This document shows, in pieces, positions 1 through 12,700 of a DNA stretch of 64,000 nucleotides. This stretch comes from Antedon bifida (lineage: Eukaryota > Echinodermata > Crinoidea > Comatulida > Antedonidae), in contig OY727103.1 in NCBI GenBank assembly GCA_963402885.1, forward strand, positions 8,656,501-8,720,500, in the 5' to 3' direction. A program made the position numbers and the translations under genes. Position 1 is the first letter of the stretch. The number at the start of each line of letters is the position of its first letter. Below the pieces are notes generated by a model. It searched no databases and was not told the origin of the DNA. It was given only the letters and a program-made list of their open reading frames with translations.

Positions 1-631
1 TCACTAAAACAAAATCTTTTTTATGGTATGTGCATGGTGGTCTATGAACTATTTGGCACCTATGGACGGTCCGATTATGAATACAATTAAATGAAAAATG
101 CTCCAATCGCCAAAATAATAATTAGAATATACCTCAAATGTATTAATGATAAATATATGAATGGTTGATTGGTAAATGTTATCTTATGTAATGTTAAAAA
201 GATAATGCTATATTCGTTTCAATGCAGTGCAAAAAACGCAAGTACGTTGTGAAAGATACGGACAGCGGGATTTACGTAACGCAATATTTATATAACAGCA
301 TTGTTTAATAGTTAAAAAGATGTCATAAAAGGTACACGTGTTTGTCATTAAGCTTGTGTTGGCACACGATATAATATAATAATGAAGAATTATTCATACT
401 GAAACTATAAGGGGATGGTTACGTTACCGCAGAAAATGTTAATATAGATAGCCATCACCGCACATAATTTTTCAATTTAATACGTTTTTATGGAATATAC
501 AATTACGGTAACGGTAATATCGATATTACGCCTGCCTATTAATTTTAGGGATAATGTCAAATGCAATGTACATCCTATTTACATACTTTAATAATACTAC
601 TAATTAATAATTAACATATTGATATGCATAC
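1..631. other. Unannotated stretch downstream of the gene 1 DYAGQ exon
   Basis: AT-rich DNA with no convincing coding segment on either strand. By position it should be intron of gene 1, because the exon at 632-777 ends with a splice donor and the next Roc exon (the THxD/G4 region, as seen in gene 2) is not found here. The rest of Roc and the COR domain probably lie beyond base 1. Confidence 0.5.
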
Positions 632-777
632 CCTATGCGTTATGTAGTAGTCCAATTGACCAGCGTAGTCCCATATGCTAGTTATTTCATTTGGAATATT
701 CTCTGAATCATCACTTCCTATTTTACTTCTTATAAAATCTTCGAATTTGTTCCAGAGGCTCGGGTTTTCATTGCTAT
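632..777 (-). CDS. Gene 1 exon: Roc G3 (DYAGQ) segment
   Basis: 146 nt between an acceptor (TGCAATAG) and a donor (GTATGC). It ends with ITSIWDYAGQLDYYITHR. DYAGQ is the DxxG(Q) switch II motif of Roc domains, where DFAGQ is common. It enters with 2 nt that complete a Gly/Asp codon (G|AT) from the exon at 1541-1638, so the phases fit. Confidence 0.85.
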
Positions 778-3700
778 CTATTGCAGGATAAACAAAAACA
801 CATGTAGGCCTAAACAAAAAGAATTTGATCGCTGTCCAGTTTTTCAGGAATACTTGTTTTCTTTAAATGTTAATTAGATAGACATTTTTTTTGTCATATT
901 ATGTCAAGTTTTTTTTAAATACTATCCTATGATTTACTATTGCCAGTACTTTTCATTTGTATTTTTTTTTTAAGTCATGTTTTTTAATTTTAATGGCACG
1001 TTTTTTTAATGTCATGATTTTAAATTGATATTAATCATGTCATTTTTTTAATCTTTTGGTGATCCTAAATAAAACTTTTAAAGTTCACCATTTTATACTA
1101 TCGTCTAGGTTTTATTCCTTAATATCCAATCATTAATCTACAGTTTCGTTTATCATAATTGATAAATGAAAGGTGAATACATTCAAATATTAACAAGCTT
1201 CCATTATTTTTGCTGTACATACCCTGTTTTAACTCTTTGTCAACTTTTTTTGCTAATGCATTTTCACGCATTTTCTTGGTTAGCTCAGAATCTGTACAAA
1301 TAAACCAATTGGTAAAAAATAAAGATTGTATGCAAAGATGTTGTTTAAAGTTTATCAGAAAGACCGAGTTAGTTTTAACATATATCATGCCTATTACTAT
1401 GTGATGTCAGTCATTTAAGCATTCACACAACGCGGTGTCTATTCCTGATACAGAGTTTATCAATGTTAAAGTAATATAAATATAGATGATAAAGAAAGTA
1501 ACACAAACATTTACAGTTTGGGTAATCAAATTATCTTTACCGTTTTCCACTTTAATATTCTTCCATTTACTCTCTCCAGTTGCTTTAAACACGGTAGCTG
1601 TAACTATACCATCTGTCGATGGTTCTTTGGGGTTGAATCTATTGTAAACATGTACGTTGAAGTTGAAACAAAATTCCTTAAATGTTTTTACTCCATTACA
1701 TCCAGCATTTAAGTTTAACAAAGTGAAATTATCAAACTAGCTGATACAAATCAATTTTAAAAAGCTTTAGATTATATACAAATCAAAGAGAGGCAACCAA
1801 TAGTCAACATATTACACGTTTACATTTACGTTGAAATAATTGATTAGGCCTAATAATATTAGTTATGTTAACACATATTTGAACCAATTGTATTTTTTTT
1901 ACCTCTCTCTAAGCATGGACTTTACGCAGCTTGTCTTACCAGCACCTTCCTTCCCAAGAAACATACATCTTGAATTCACAACTGCAATTTTACCATCTTT
2001 CAATTCATCTTTATATATCTTAATAGCCTCTTTACCCATGGCAAATATTTCTGGAGGAACTAGCAGTTCTGATTATAAATAATTAAAAATACGCATAACA
2101 ACATACATGTATTATTTCGATTTTCGCATTCATGGTTATATGTAAAATGTAATGTATGAATAACATTTGTTTTTAAAATTCAAATGTGTATTGCTAACAT
2201 CGACAACATTTCTCTTTAAAGTTTAATCAACTTTAAATTAGTTTACTTAGTTAAAAATGGCATGTTTCACAAAAAGTTACGAGCGCACACGCGTTTAAAA
2301 ATTTTAAATGCAAAAAATCAATTTCTAATCATATTTCTACGCGTTTCATGTAATTTTAAGCATGTCTAAAATTCCCACGTGCGCCCAAATGTTTACTTCA
2401 AAAATTTGTCAAAATTATGCCTTTTTGTAAACAGTCATAGATTCTAAACTAATTACATATTCTGGAAGTTGATAAGTTGTAGATATCGAATAATGAATCA
2501 ATATGGCTAACAGGACATTGTGACGTCATCGTATGGCCACTCGAATATAAAATATAGAATTTTTGTCTCTTTCGTCATAGCTTTTTTTTCTCTCTTTTGT
2601 GGGGGCAACCCACTTTTGTCATAGCTCATCACATTTAAAAGAGCGCATCTCCACTTATCCGTATTCCATTTCCCCCCATAATTTTATATTATGTAGGTCA
2701 ATCAATTATATTTCGCATCTTTTACCATTTTAAAAATTGTGATGACGTCAGCATGCGCAAAAGCGGGAATAACTTAGGTCATTTATTTTCAACATTCAAA
2801 TAAATTGCAATATGTTATAGCTCCTAAGAATGAAAAGTGATACTCATGATCAAAAGTTTTTCTGGAAGCAGTTGAATTGTAGATACGAATTCATGTACAA
2901 ATTATGCGCATCGGATAGTGTGACGTCATCATATGGCCAGTTGAATTATAAAAGTCGTATTTTCATATTTTGCGTCATAGTTCATGACATTTAAAAGAGC
3001 GCGCTTCCATATTCTACGTATCCAAATTACTTCAACACGTTGATATGCTTTTGCTCAGATAATTTCCTTCCAAAATTGCTATCTACGTATTTCATTTTGA
3101 TGACGCAATCATGTTAAAAATGTCATCTATGCTACACTGTATATAACATATACAGTGTATTTTGTAAATAGTGCTATAATAACGTACAATTCAGCACTGT
3201 AATTATCTATATATAAATTTACGTAAGGGCAAAATTCGGTAAATCGCGCGTTATTTCTAGAATGTTTACTCGATGGTATATTAAGTTGGTTAGAATCGCG
3301 GTACTGATTTTAACCAACTGATGTAACCCTGTTTACTAATTAAATTTAGTTAGATAATTAGTTATTGACAATTAAAACGAATTTAGGTTCAACGATTTGC
3401 CCCAAATAATTCTGTCTAATGGATGTCCTCATGAAAAATACCTCCACACAATAATACGAGGATACTTCGCATTTTCCTATCTCCTCCTACGATAATTGTT
3501 TTTAATAGCTGAAAACCGGTTGAACAGCTCGAGTACAGTATCATAATGTTGAAGACAGGCCGATTTTCTTTAAAAAATACTATTTTGATAGATTTAATAT
3601 ACGTGTCAAAGTGACGAGTTCTAATCTAGTTTTAATATAATATTTTTAACTTACTGTCAAAATACTCTAAAATCATCATTTGTTTTGTTTGTTCTATCTG

Positions 3701-6700
3701 CGTATTTTCTTCTAAAATAGATACTGCTGTTTTTCCTTCCTATAAACATAAAAGTAAATTAAATATATAGGTCATTCGCGTACTAAACAATTTCAGCCCA
3801 CTTTATTAATCATACACGTCAGATGTGTTATTTGCGCGATTCTGGTTAAAGTTGATGATTCTGGAGTGATTCCCATGATGATGTAGCCATCTGGGAAGCT
3901 ATTTTTAGTATAGCCAAGACAAATGTATGTGCTTTCGAATGTTTTCAAATTGTTTGATAATGATCGAATTGGTAAGTTTACTTACATTTGTTTCTAAATA
4001 AGATGGAATTATAAACATTTGAGGCCAGTGTATTATAAAAGGATTATTAAACGTAAAAAACATCAGTACCATATTATTGGAAATTATTCAAAAATTAGTA
4101 TTGTGTTAAGGAGATGTTGAGTGTTTTGCAAGATGCAATAGTATGAGATAGTTAGGTTGTAATTTACCTCCGCCAAGGAGGTATATGTAATCGATCGTGT
4201 GTGTTTGTTTGTTTGTTAACAGGACTACTCAAAAAGTAACAAGATCTTTACCAAAATAAATGTACAGATAGATATGTGGTCAAGGACTATTCCATTATAT
4301 TGGGACCATTTGGGACCATGGTCCCGACCATGGTCCCAATTCTGGACCACTTTTTAATATACTTTTCAAACCTACTAGTGTTAAAGGACATAATTTTAAT
4401 ATAAATAAAGTAACAAGTAAACTGAAATTGTACAAACTTCATTTTTGTACAAGACGCAAGAGTTTTTTTTTGTGATTTGTAATTTTAAAACATAATTTGA
4501 TTTAATATACACTTGTTGATGCGAGTAGTTTAAAAAACCAATTTCTTTTCAAATTCCCTCATTTGATTTTCGCGTTGCTGTTCTATTGTTAGTCAACTGA
4601 AGCTATTGTTAATTGAAAGGCGTGTTACATAACTATTACACCAAACGCGCATACACATGCTTTTAGTGAAATTAGCCTAAATCACAAACAGCATTAAGAC
4701 ACAAATATAAAAATATATTTTTTCCCCGGAGAAATCTTATGTAGGAGAATTTTACAGAAGGCGGAGGTATGCACTTTCGGTGTGGCTTTCTAGTTATAAG
4801 TAGTATTCGTACTGGAATAGAAACGTTTGAAAATTCCGCGGCGTGTTCTTCCTGTCATAATTCATTCGTATCATTATTAAATATTTTGATGCCATTGTTG
4901 TAAGTTACATCACACCAAAACATTACATTTTTAAATGGTGTAAAAACAGATAAATAAACATAATTTCGCCGTAAATTCAATATAGAATGACAATCCTTCC
5001 AATTTGTAGCTCCGCGGGTGACGTATTTACATCAATCACGTGACCAAACTAATTTACGCCTTTTTTGATTTAAAAAAAGTAAAAAAGATATGATAAGCTC
5101 GATAATAATTAACTATCATTACCATACACTATATACTATTTAATTACTAAATTAAATTTTAAAATAGTAAAAAATCCATTCCATACAAAATAACTGCTTC
5201 CTCAATCTGGTAATAACTCAGGCAATAATAAACTACGTCTCTTCAAATGGAACTAATTCACGCAATAAAGTTATAGTATTTATAATTAATGTTAACAAAA
5301 TGATTTTGTTTTTAACTGTATTTGCAATTAGGTTTAAAGTAACATTTAATGAAATTCATTTTTGTACTAGTATAGTGTACATGCATGGCGCATGGGCGAC
5401 GTAGTCAATTTGCTAGAATTTGGATTATATGTTTTTGAAGAAACAAAACAACTATCATTCAATGACTAATTATTCATGCTGTGTGGTGTTTCAGTCCTAT
5501 AAAGAAATTATGATCATGGAGTTTATACATACAGGTTATTGTAGCAAATAGTTATAGTTAGATTATGATAAATAATACACAAATAGATTGAAATAAAAGG
5601 TTTTGCTGGTGCATGTTGTGGACGTAGACCGAATTATATCATTTGTCTGTGCATTCCTTTATTTTGAAATGTTAATGAAAGGTAAAGAAAAATCCAAGAA
5701 AAAAAAAATCATAATTGTGTAGTTTATAATGACATGTCCACATAAACTTATTTAAAAAATTAATAATTTCATTGCTCAATATACCAATCTCACAATAACT
5801 GTGGGATCTTATTTAATTACTACTAAATAATTATTGCAGCAAGTAATTCTAAATAGCACAATCAATTTTAATATGATATAAAATAAAGTGGATAAAATAT
5901 GTTTGCGGCGCAGATCATACGTACGTTAGTTGAAGTCATATAAATTATTTCTAGACCTATATTACCTTATTTAGTGCTGTTACGGATGCACCTTGCTTCG
6001 TGAGATAGTCTACTACTTCTAAGTTAGGTTCATTTGAACGCATGTATTCATGCAGCGGGGTGTTTCCGTCCTATAGAGAAAAAATTATTATCACGAAGTT
6101 TATACATACAGTGTATTGCAGCAAATAATTATAATTAGGTAATGATAAATAATACACAAAGAAGTTGACATAAAAGGTTTTGCTTGTGAATATGATGTGA
6201 ACGTAGACCGAATTATATCAATATTATATGCGCATTCCCTTATATGGCAATGATCTTTAGCCCATTATTACCTTATTTAATGCTATTACTGATGCACCTT
6301 GCTTCGTGAGATAGTATACTACTTCTAAGATAGGTTCATTTAAACGCATGTATTCATGCAGCGGGGTGTTTCCGTCCTTTCAAGAAATTATAATCATGAA
6401 GTTTATACAAACAGTGTATTGCAGCAAATAAGTATAGTTATATAATGATAAACAATACACACACAGAAATTGAAATAAAACGTTTTTCTTGAACATATCC
6501 TGTGAACGTAGACCGAATTATATCATTTGTCTCTTATATTGTAATTTTACAGAATCATAAAAGAAATCATAATCGTGTAGTTTATGCATACAGGTTAACG
6601 TAAATATTGCTTTCTGTCATGATTCTAAATTCGGCTCTTTTATAATGACATGTCCACATAAAACATAGTCAATAAACCAATCTCACAATAACTGTAGGAT

Positions 6701-9700
6701 CTTGTTTAATTACTACTAAATAATTATTGCAGCAGCAAGTAATTCTAAATAACTTTATTAATTGTAATATGATATAAAATAAGTGGATAAGATATTGTTG
6801 CGGTGCAGATCATACGTACGTTATAGGTGTAATCATAATAACTTATCTGTAACCCTATATTACCTTACTTAGTGCTGTTATTGAAGCACCTTGTTTCCTG
6901 AGATAGTTTACTACTTCTAAGGTAGGTTTATTTGAACGCATGTATTCATGCAGCGGGGTGTTTCCATACTATAAAGAAATTATACATACAGGTTATTGCA
7001 GAAAATCATTTTAGTTATGCAATGATAAATAATACACAAATAAATTAAAATAAAAGGTTTTGCTGGTGCTTATGCTCTGAACGTAGACCGAATTATATCA
7101 ATTGTCTGTGGATTTCCTAATTTTGCAATTTTACTGACAAAAGAAATCATAATCGTGTAGTTTATACATACAGATCTTCTTCATCTTCTTCATATTTGGA
7201 GCCAACTTCATATGTGAAGACTCTGCTCCTCCAACTCTGTTTTGCTAGCTCTACTGCATTTGGTTGTGTATTATTATTCTATTTATAGTTATTTTTTTAC
7301 AGAGAATTTCTATTTAGTTATTCTTTTCTATTTAGTTATTCTTTTACAGAGAGAAACTGACTCCCTTATTTATTCATAAGTATTATTATTATTATTATTA
7401 TCCTTATTATTTTTTTTTCCCCTTACTTCTCCTTTCACTTTTCTTTCTCTCTTTTCTTCTTCTTTTCTTCCCTTTCCCTTATTTTTTTTTTTATTTTACT
7501 TATATATTGCTTTATATATATATTGATTAATTGCTTCCAGTCATCATTCTAAATTCAACCATTTATAATGACATGTCCACATAAAACATAGTTAAATTGA
7601 TAATTCATTCAATAAATTATCTCTATCCCTATTACCTTATGCTATGTGATATGAAGATGTAATATTACATAATAATGAAGACGTACGTAAGGCAGCACTT
7701 AGTGGAGCACTGTGGCGCAGTGGTTAGAGCATTGGACTTGCAATCAAGAGGTTGCCGGTTCCAGCCCGGCCCGGTCACTGCGGTGTTGAGTCCTTGAGCA
7801 AGATTCTTTATCCACATTGTTCCTCCCCACCCAGGTGATAGAAATGGGTACCGGTATGTTAAAAGTACTGGGAAGGTAAATCAGACTCGTTTGTGCGTGA
7901 GTGGCGTACCCCCGCAAACATACACACTTAGTGGAGCCTGGCCCAATCACTTGCATTAGCTTAGGTTTCAACTTAACTACTTTACTTACGTATGACACTT
8001 TTCATTATAAATTATACGTACTTAATTTATACAATAAAAAATTAAATTAAACAAAGAATGCGGATAATTAAAAAAATATATATTTTCATTTCCTATTTAG
8101 AGATTTAATCTTGGTACCACGAACGTTAGTGGTGTCCAACTGTATTTGATTGCTGTAACCACTCTTGTGCAGGTATAGAGTTATGAACAACACCATACTC
8201 GTGATCTGAGGTGTGTTTGAGTCCCACCCGATAACTACACAATGTTAGATCACGGGAATATATGCCCACTCTTATGTACTTTACCTTATTCTGTAATGTT
8301 GGAGATACACCAAGTTTAATGAGATTAGTCACTATTCCTAACGTAGGTTTAACATATCTACCACTTAGATGTATATGTAGAGCATTGCTTCCTTCCTAAA
8401 AAGATAAAAAAAAAAGGTTATATTTTTAATAAATACATATTTTTAAATCATATTAATCGAAAGTCGCTAAAATGTATTATTTATACCAAGAGAAGTTGCA
8501 TCATGATAATAATAATTAACATACAGTACATTACCTTCTTACGTTTGAAGGTAAAAAACGAAGCAAAACATAATAATTATCATTAAGCATACTGTTACCA
8601 GTATGCCATACTATTGCAATTTAACATTTTTGTCAAATTACCTCTTTTGGTATTGTTGTTGATTCACCATTGGTCATCAGACAGTACAATATCTCTAATT
8701 TAACATCATCACGCTCCAGATAAATATTTATCGGTGTGTATCCATTCTGTGAATAAATCATACACATCAAATATAAAGATTCTTATAAATGATACTGTTA
8801 GACACAACTGATAACATGATTGGTTGTTGTTGTTTTGTGGCTGATGCAACATGAATATTATAAGACATTATTTTGTTCACAAAACACTTCAGATACAGGA
8901 ATACTCATACTTTTTACTCATACTTTTTACTCATACAATTTATAAGGAATGGCAGAACGTTTGTTTGTTTTATATTTGTTGCTCATTCATCAATACTGTA
9001 TTACAAATACATAATTATAATAAAATGACAGGATGAGAGCAAGATGATAACTCTAGATCTTGTTTCCATAAGGACTCCCGACATAAAAAAACAACATACA
9101 CCAACAATCTTAATTAACAAGCAAATCCTAATGTACTTTACCTTATTCTGTAATGTTGGAGATACACCAAGTTTAATGAGATTAGTCACTATTCCTAACG
9201 TAGGTTTAACATATATACCACTTAGATGTATATGTAGAACATTGCTTTCTTCCTAAAAAAATAAAAAATGTTATATTTTTAATAAATAAATATTTTTAAA
9301 TCATATTAATCGAAAGTCGCTAAAATGTATTATTTATACCAAGAGAAGTTGCATCATGATAATAATAATTAACATATAGGTATAGTATACCTTCTTACAT
9401 TTGAAGGTAAAAAACAAAGCAAAAATAATAATTATCAATAAGCATACTATTACCAGTATGCTGTACTATTGTAGTTTACATTTTTTGTCAAATTACCTCT
9501 TTTGGTAATGTGGGTGATACACCATTGGTTATCAGACAGAACAATATCTCTAATTTAACATCATCACGCTCCAGATAAATAGTTATCGGTGTGTATCCAT
9601 TCTGTGAAGGAATCATACACATCAAATATAAAGATTCTTATAAATGATACTGTTAGACACAACTGATAACATGATTGGTTGTTGTTGTTTTGTGGCTGAT

Positions 9701-12700
9701 GCAACATGAATATTATAAGACATCATTGTGTTCACAAACACTTCAGATACAGGAATATTCATACCTTTTACTCATACAATTATAAGGAATGGCAGAACGT
9801 TTGCTTGTTTTATATTTGTTGCTCATTCATCAATACTGTATTACAAATACATATAATAAAATGACAGGATGAGAGCAAGAGGATAACTCTATAAGCTCTA
9901 GAGCTTGTTTCCGTAAGGACTCCCGACATAAAAAAACAACATACACCAACAATTTTAATTAACAAGCAAATCCTAATGTACTTTACCTTATTCTGTAATG
10001 TTGGAGATACACCAAGTTTAATGAGATTAGTCACTATTCCTAACGTAGGTTTAACATATATACCACTTAGATGTATATGTAGAGCATTGCTTCCTTCCTA
10101 AAAAAATAAAAACATTTATATTTTTAATAAATAAATATTTTTAAATCATATTAATCGAAAGTCGCTAAAATGTATTATTTATACCAAGAGAAGTTGCATC
10201 ATGATAATAATAATTAACATACAGTACATTACCTTCTTACGTTTGAAAGTAAAAAACGAAGCAAAACATAATAATTATCATTAAGCATACTATTACCAGT
10301 ATGCCATACTATTGCAATTTAACATTTTTGTCAAATTACCTCTTTTGGTAATGTTGGTGATTCACCATTGGTTATCAGACAGTACAATATCTCTAATTTA
10401 ACATCATCACGCTCCAGATAAATATTTATCGGTGTGTATCCATTCTGTGAATAAATCATACACATCAAATATAAAGATTCTTATAAATGATACTCCCTGT
10501 TAGACACAACTGATAACATGATTGGTTGTTGTTGTTTTGTGGCTGATGCAACATGAATATTATAAGACATTATTGTGTTCACAACCACTTCAGATACAGG
10601 AATAATCATACTTTTTACTCATACAATTATAAGGAATGGCAGAACGTTTGTTTGTTTTATATTTGTTGCTCATTCATCAATAATGTATTACAAATACATA
10701 TAATAAAATGACAGGATGAGAGCAAGATGAAAACTCTAGAGCTTGTTTCCATAAAGACTCCCGACATAAAAAAACAACATACACCAACAATCTTAATTAA
10801 CCTTGGATTGTATACTATCAGGGGTCGGTGCCTTGGAATGTTTTAACTTTCATTAGTTTTACCTAATGAACAGGAAATATTTGATTATGAAGTTGATCTA
10901 TTAGAATAGGTCAAATGGGGGTTATTACAGGTTATTGCAAAGAATAATTATAGTTATAGATAAATAATAAAACATTGAAATAAAATGTTTTGCTGGTGCA
11001 TATGCTGTGAACGTAGACGGAATTGTATCAATTGTCTCTTATTTAGCAATTTTACTGATAAATCATAATCGTGTAGTTTATACATACATGTTAATGTAAA
11101 CAATGCCGCGGAAGTTAGTTTCAAAGGATGCTCAAATTAAATAATGTATTCATTATTAGGATGACATTTATTTTAATAAACACCTCCCGAATAAAACATC
11201 ACTTTGAATAAAAATCGCTCCCCCATCCCAAACCCAACTATCTATTAAACGCCCATCCACAATTATACACACAATATTGTATTATATTTATAGTAACACA
11301 ATGATACTATTTGTAGTCGAATTCATCGCACTGTTATCTACAAGCATTTGTTATTCTTTTTTTACCACTTTTCATATATCTATTAGAGGATTTTATTACC
11401 ATATTTTATTAAAACTAAAAATTAAACATATCCCTTGAATAAGCACCTCCCTCAAATGAACTCCACCTCCCCACCTCAGCTCTATAATGGCCCTACCAAA
11501 CAATATACACATATAGGCCTACTTTAAAATGTTATTTATCATCTAAGACACTGTGAAACAGAGTAGGTTTATTTTACGAATGTCAAGAATTTTCAATAAT
11601 GGTAACCGACAGAAAACGTACAAGGAGAACGTCATTTTTACCCGGGTCATTATCATTCCGATCGTCTACACTTCCTAGAGGGGAAGCGAGCGAATCTGTA
11701 GCACTATATTACCTCATTTAGTTTTGTTACTGATGCACCTAGCTTGTTTCGTGAGATATTTCATTATTTCTAATGTAGGGTTATTTGAACATGAAGTATT
11801 CATGCAGTGGGGTGTTTCCGTCCTATAGAGAACACATTATTATCACGAAGTATATACATACAGTGTGTTGCAGCAAATAATTATAATTATGTAATGATAA
11901 ATAATACACAAATAAATTGAAATAAAAGGTTTTGCTGGTGCATATGATGTGAACGTAGACCGAATTATATAAAGTGTATGTGCATTCCCTTATTTTGCAA
12001 TTTTACTGATAAAAGAAATCATAATCGTGTTGTTTATACATACAGGTTAATGTGAACATTGTTTTCAGTCATGATTCTAAATTCAACCATTTTATAATGA
12101 TGTCCACATAAAACATAGTGAAATTAAAAATTCATTGCACAATATAACAATCTCTAAAAGATCTTGTTTAATTACTACTAAATAATTATTGCAGAAAGTA
12201 ATTATAAATATCTCAATCAATTGTAATATGATAAAAAATAAAGTGGATAAGATACGTTTGCGGCGCAGATCAAACGTACGTTAGATCTAATCATATACAT
12301 TATTTCTAGACCTATATTACCTTATTTAGTGCTGTTACGGATGCACCTTGCTTCGTGAGATAGTTTACTACTTCTAAGGTAGTTTTATTTGAACGCATGT
12401 ATTCATGCAGCGGGGTGTTTCCGTCCTATAGAGAAAAAAATTATTATGACGAATTGTATTATTTAACGTAAAAAATAACAGTAGCATAGGCCTATACCAT
12501 GAATATATTGGAATCTATTCAAAAATTAGTATTGTGGTAAAGAGATGTTGAGTGTTATGCAAGATGCAATAATATGAGATAGTTGTAATTGAAAGTAGTA
12601 TTCGTACTGGAATAGAAACGTTTGAACATTACGCGACCTGTTCTTCCCTTCATAATTCATTCGTATCCCTATTGATTATTTGGATGCTATTGTTGTAAGT

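Larger units (their letters stand above)
3740..5965 (-). other. Intron of gene 1 with decayed array unit
   Basis: No intact exon. The stretch at about 4040-4990 is paralogous to 12470-12770 but carries the 4166-4795 insertion. The part at 5400-5900 resembles the introns around the other array exons and holds one decayed exon ending at 5496. Confidence 0.6.
8285..10800 (-). repeat. Three tandem ~0.85 kb units, each with two ankyrin exons
   Basis: EGSN-type exons start at 8285, 9142 and 9987, and NGY-type exons at 8642, 9497 and 10340. Intron sequence between them is almost identical, including the stretch around TTGGTTGTTGTTGTTTTGTGG. A fourth unit begins near 10480 and breaks off at about 10800. 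This is recent local amplification. Confidence 0.9.

Noticed and set aside
7709..7790. Possible tRNA gene (A- and B-boxes)
   Set aside because: No acceptor stem closes, the sequence continues into a SINE body, and it is bounded by a 13 bp target duplication.
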